Source: Synechococcus sp. M16.1 (GTDB lineage Bacteria > Cyanobacteriota > Cyanobacteriia > PCC-6307 > Cyanobiaceae). Taken from it: 64,000 bases of DNA. Below the pieces are notes generated by a model. The model was given only the letters and a program-made list of their open reading frames with translations, searched no databases and was not told the origin of the DNA. Positions 62,524-64,000 of this stretch are shown here, in pieces. The stretch is from positions 1,178,001 to 1,242,000 of the forward strand of contig NZ_CP047954.1 of assembly GCF_014279895.1 (NCBI RefSeq), written 5' to 3'. The position numbers were made by a program, and so were the translations under genes. Within the stretch, counting starts at the first letter, position 1. Each line of letters begins with the position of its first letter.

Positions 62524-64000
62524 GTGCTCCGCAAGCTCAAAGCGTTGCTGCTGGCGCTGAGCCTTTGGAGCAGCCTCCCAGCATCGGCAGCCCCGATCAG
62601 CAGGGACGATCCGGAATCCACAGACCCCGGCCACAAGGGCATCTCCACCGCCCGCGGATCCGCCGTGGTTGTCACCGCCAATCCTCTCGCCAGCACTGCG
62701 GCGCTAGCTACGTTGAAGAAAGGCGGCAGCGCCATCGATGCTCTGGTCACAGCCCAGGCGGTGCTGGCGGTGGTGGAACCCCAGAGCTCCGGCCTGGCGG
62801 GTGGTGGTTTTCTGCTGCACTGGGATGCCACGCAACGCCAGCTTGCAGTGCTCGATGGCCGTGAAGTGGCCCCCGAACGCAGCCGCCCCGGCGATCTGCT
62901 TGATGCCGCGGGGGATCCCCTCCCCTGGCGTCAGGCCACCAGCCAAGCCAACGCCATCGGCATTCCCGGCACCGTGGCCCTGCTCTGGAAGGCCCATCAA
63001 AACCACGGCCAGCTGCCCTGGGCACAAAGCCTGCAACCGGCGATCCGCCTGGCCAGCGCTGGCTTTCTGCCGAGCCCGCGACTGTTGCGCTCCATTCGCT
63101 TGGCCCAGCGTTTCGGCGTGGCCCACAGCCCTGCATTTCAAGCGCTTTACCTGCCCGGCGGCCAGCCACCAGCAGCGGATCATCCCTTCCGCAACCCAGC
63201 CCTGGCACGCACCCTGAAACTGCTGGCCAGGAAAGGGGGACCAGCCTTTTATCAAGGGCCTCTGGCGGAGCAGATCCTGGACGGGGTGAATGCCCTGCAG
63301 GCCAGCGAGCCGAACTTCCGCGGCTGGAGTTCCGCTGATCTGAGCAGCTATGCCGTGGTCCGGCGAACTCCCCTCTGCAGCCAGCAGCTGCAGCACCGGA
63401 TCTGCACGGTGCCGCCCCCCAGCAGCGGTGGCTTGGCGCTGCTGCAAACCCTGGCGCTGTTGAACCAAACCACCAACCTGGCCAGCTCCAGTGCAGCTGA
63501 GCCGCAGGTGTGGCGGCAGCTGGCCTTCGCCCAGGCCTGGGCCGATGCCGACCGGCTCTACTGGGTGCACGACCCCATCGATGGAGCAGTGCCCAGCGCA
63601 GCCCTGCTGGATCCGGCCTACATCGCCTACCGGGCCAGAACCATGCAGAGCACCAACGGCGCAAGGCCAACACCGGGGCTACCCCCAGGCATCGATCACT
63701 TTCCCTACGGCAGGCCAGATCAGGGCATCGAACAGGGCACCAGCCAGATCACCATCGTGGATGCCAGCGGCAACATTGCCTCCTACACCTCCTCGGTGGA
63801 GACGATTTTCGGGAGTCGGCACCTTGTGGGAGGCATGGTGATGAACAATCAGCTCACCGATTTCGCCTTCAAGCCCAGCATTGGCGGCAAACCGGTCGCC
63901 AACCGCCGGCTGCCCGGACGGCGACCGATGTCGTCAATGGCGCCGACGCTGGTGTTCCGCAAGGGCGAGCCGGTGCTGGCCCTAGGCAGCCCCGGCGGCC
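62524..64000 (+). CDS. ggt: Gamma-glutamyltransferase (partial, C-terminus beyond window)
   Basis: At least 492 residues from GTG 62524. Signal peptide (MLRKLKALLLALSLWSSLPA, cleavage after ASA) sends it to the periplasm. Family motifs: GGSAIDALVTAQAVLAVVEP and the GGGF block near residue 100, the maturation/catalytic region IEQGTSQITIVDASGNIAS (the Thr of GTS is the likely nucleophile), and the oxyanion-type loop ALGSPGG at the edge. It cleaves glutathione and related gamma-glutamyl compounds. An upstream in-frame extension lacks a signal peptide. Confidence 0.94.
   Translation, partial: MLRKLKALLLALSLWSSLPASAAPISRDDPESTDPGHKGISTARGSAVVVTANPLASTAALATLKKGGSAIDALVTAQAVLAVVEPQSSGLAGGGFLLHWDATQRQLAVLDGREVAPERSRPGDLLDAAGDPLPWRQATSQANAIGIPGTVALLWKAHQNHGQLPWAQSLQPAIRLASAGFLPSPRLLRSIRLAQRFGVAHSPAFQALYLPGGQPPAADHPFRNPALARTLKLLARKGGPAFYQGPLAEQILDGVNALQASEPNFRGWSSADLSSYAVVRRTPLCSQQLQHRICTVPPPSSGGLALLQTLALLNQTTNLASSSAAEPQVWRQLAFAQAWADADRLYWVHDPIDGAVPSAALLDPAYIAYRARTMQSTNGARPTPGLPPGIDHFPYGRPDQGIEQGTSQITIVDASGNIASYTSSVETIFGSRHLVGGMVMNNQLTDFAFKPSIGGKPVANRRLPGRRPMSSMAPTLVFRKGEPVLALGSPGG

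Noticed and set aside
62704-63673. Minus-strand frames of 288 and 308 codons
   Set aside because: They overlap the gamma-glutamyltransferase gene, whose signal peptide and motifs are in the plus frame.
1-64000. CRISPR arrays, complete insertion sequences or prophage
   Set aside because: No regular spaced repeats, transposase motifs or phage structural genes were found.

Overview
The window is a stretch of a marine, phycoerythrin-II-type Synechococcus chromosome. The main reasons are a high-light-inducible protein, a cyanobacterial AbrB regulator, the orange carotenoid protein (OCP) with a CrtW ketolase and the fluorescence recovery protein, and a phycobilisome linker whose Cys49 matches the bilin site of the phycoerythrin-II gamma subunit. 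There are also many short proteins of families known mainly from marine picocyanobacteria (DUF1651, DUF4278, DUF3303). No tRNA, rRNA, CRISPR array or complete transposon was seen.

Layout. 1-31.9 kb is dense core-like sequence. It holds a lipase-like hydrolase, a Hli/methyltransferase cluster, a Nudix/ABC ATPase pair and a MntCAB-type metal transporter split by an opposite-strand acyltransferase. These are followed by endonuclease III, ferredoxin, a P-loop kinase, a decayed serine hydrolase, an NAD(P)-dependent epimerase, Cu/Zn superoxide dismutase, a glycosyltransferase, SelO, AbrB and a cytochrome P450, with many 40-100 aa genes in between. 32-41 kb is a light-harvesting and photoprotection block: a chromophorylated linker, a LuxR-type regulator, then ocp-crtW-frp, followed by LOG-type and PIN-PhoH genes.

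From about 41.0 to 60.8 kb the sequence is an accessory island. It has almost no gene above 100 aa, but it is not empty. It carries more than thirty credible microprotein genes of 30-80 aa, often with strong Shine-Dalgarno sequences, ATGA or TGATG couplings and their own intrinsic terminators. Several have paralogues inside the island or in the core part of the window. Interleaved is a repeated RNA-like element (five copies, both strands) made of a CCCC-N3/4-GGGGG palindrome, a fixed-distance GTTGA box and one or two terminator hairpins. Three microgenes share a GGTTAAGTACCTA motif 51-56 nt before the start codon. The island also has a long degenerate duplication, two Fur-box-like sites and a second Yfr2-type sRNA. 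Normal gene density returns near 59-64 kb and ends in a truncated gamma-glutamyltransferase gene.

Regulation. Four AATGA-N3-TCATT or longer Fur-like palindromes, two Yfr2-type sRNAs and a two-copy structured RNA with paired-base changes in its stems suggest a window rich in RNA-based and iron-responsive control. The ocp-crtW-frp cluster makes, uses and switches off one photoprotective carotenoprotein. The transporter genes supply the manganese (or zinc) needed by the photosynthetic cell.
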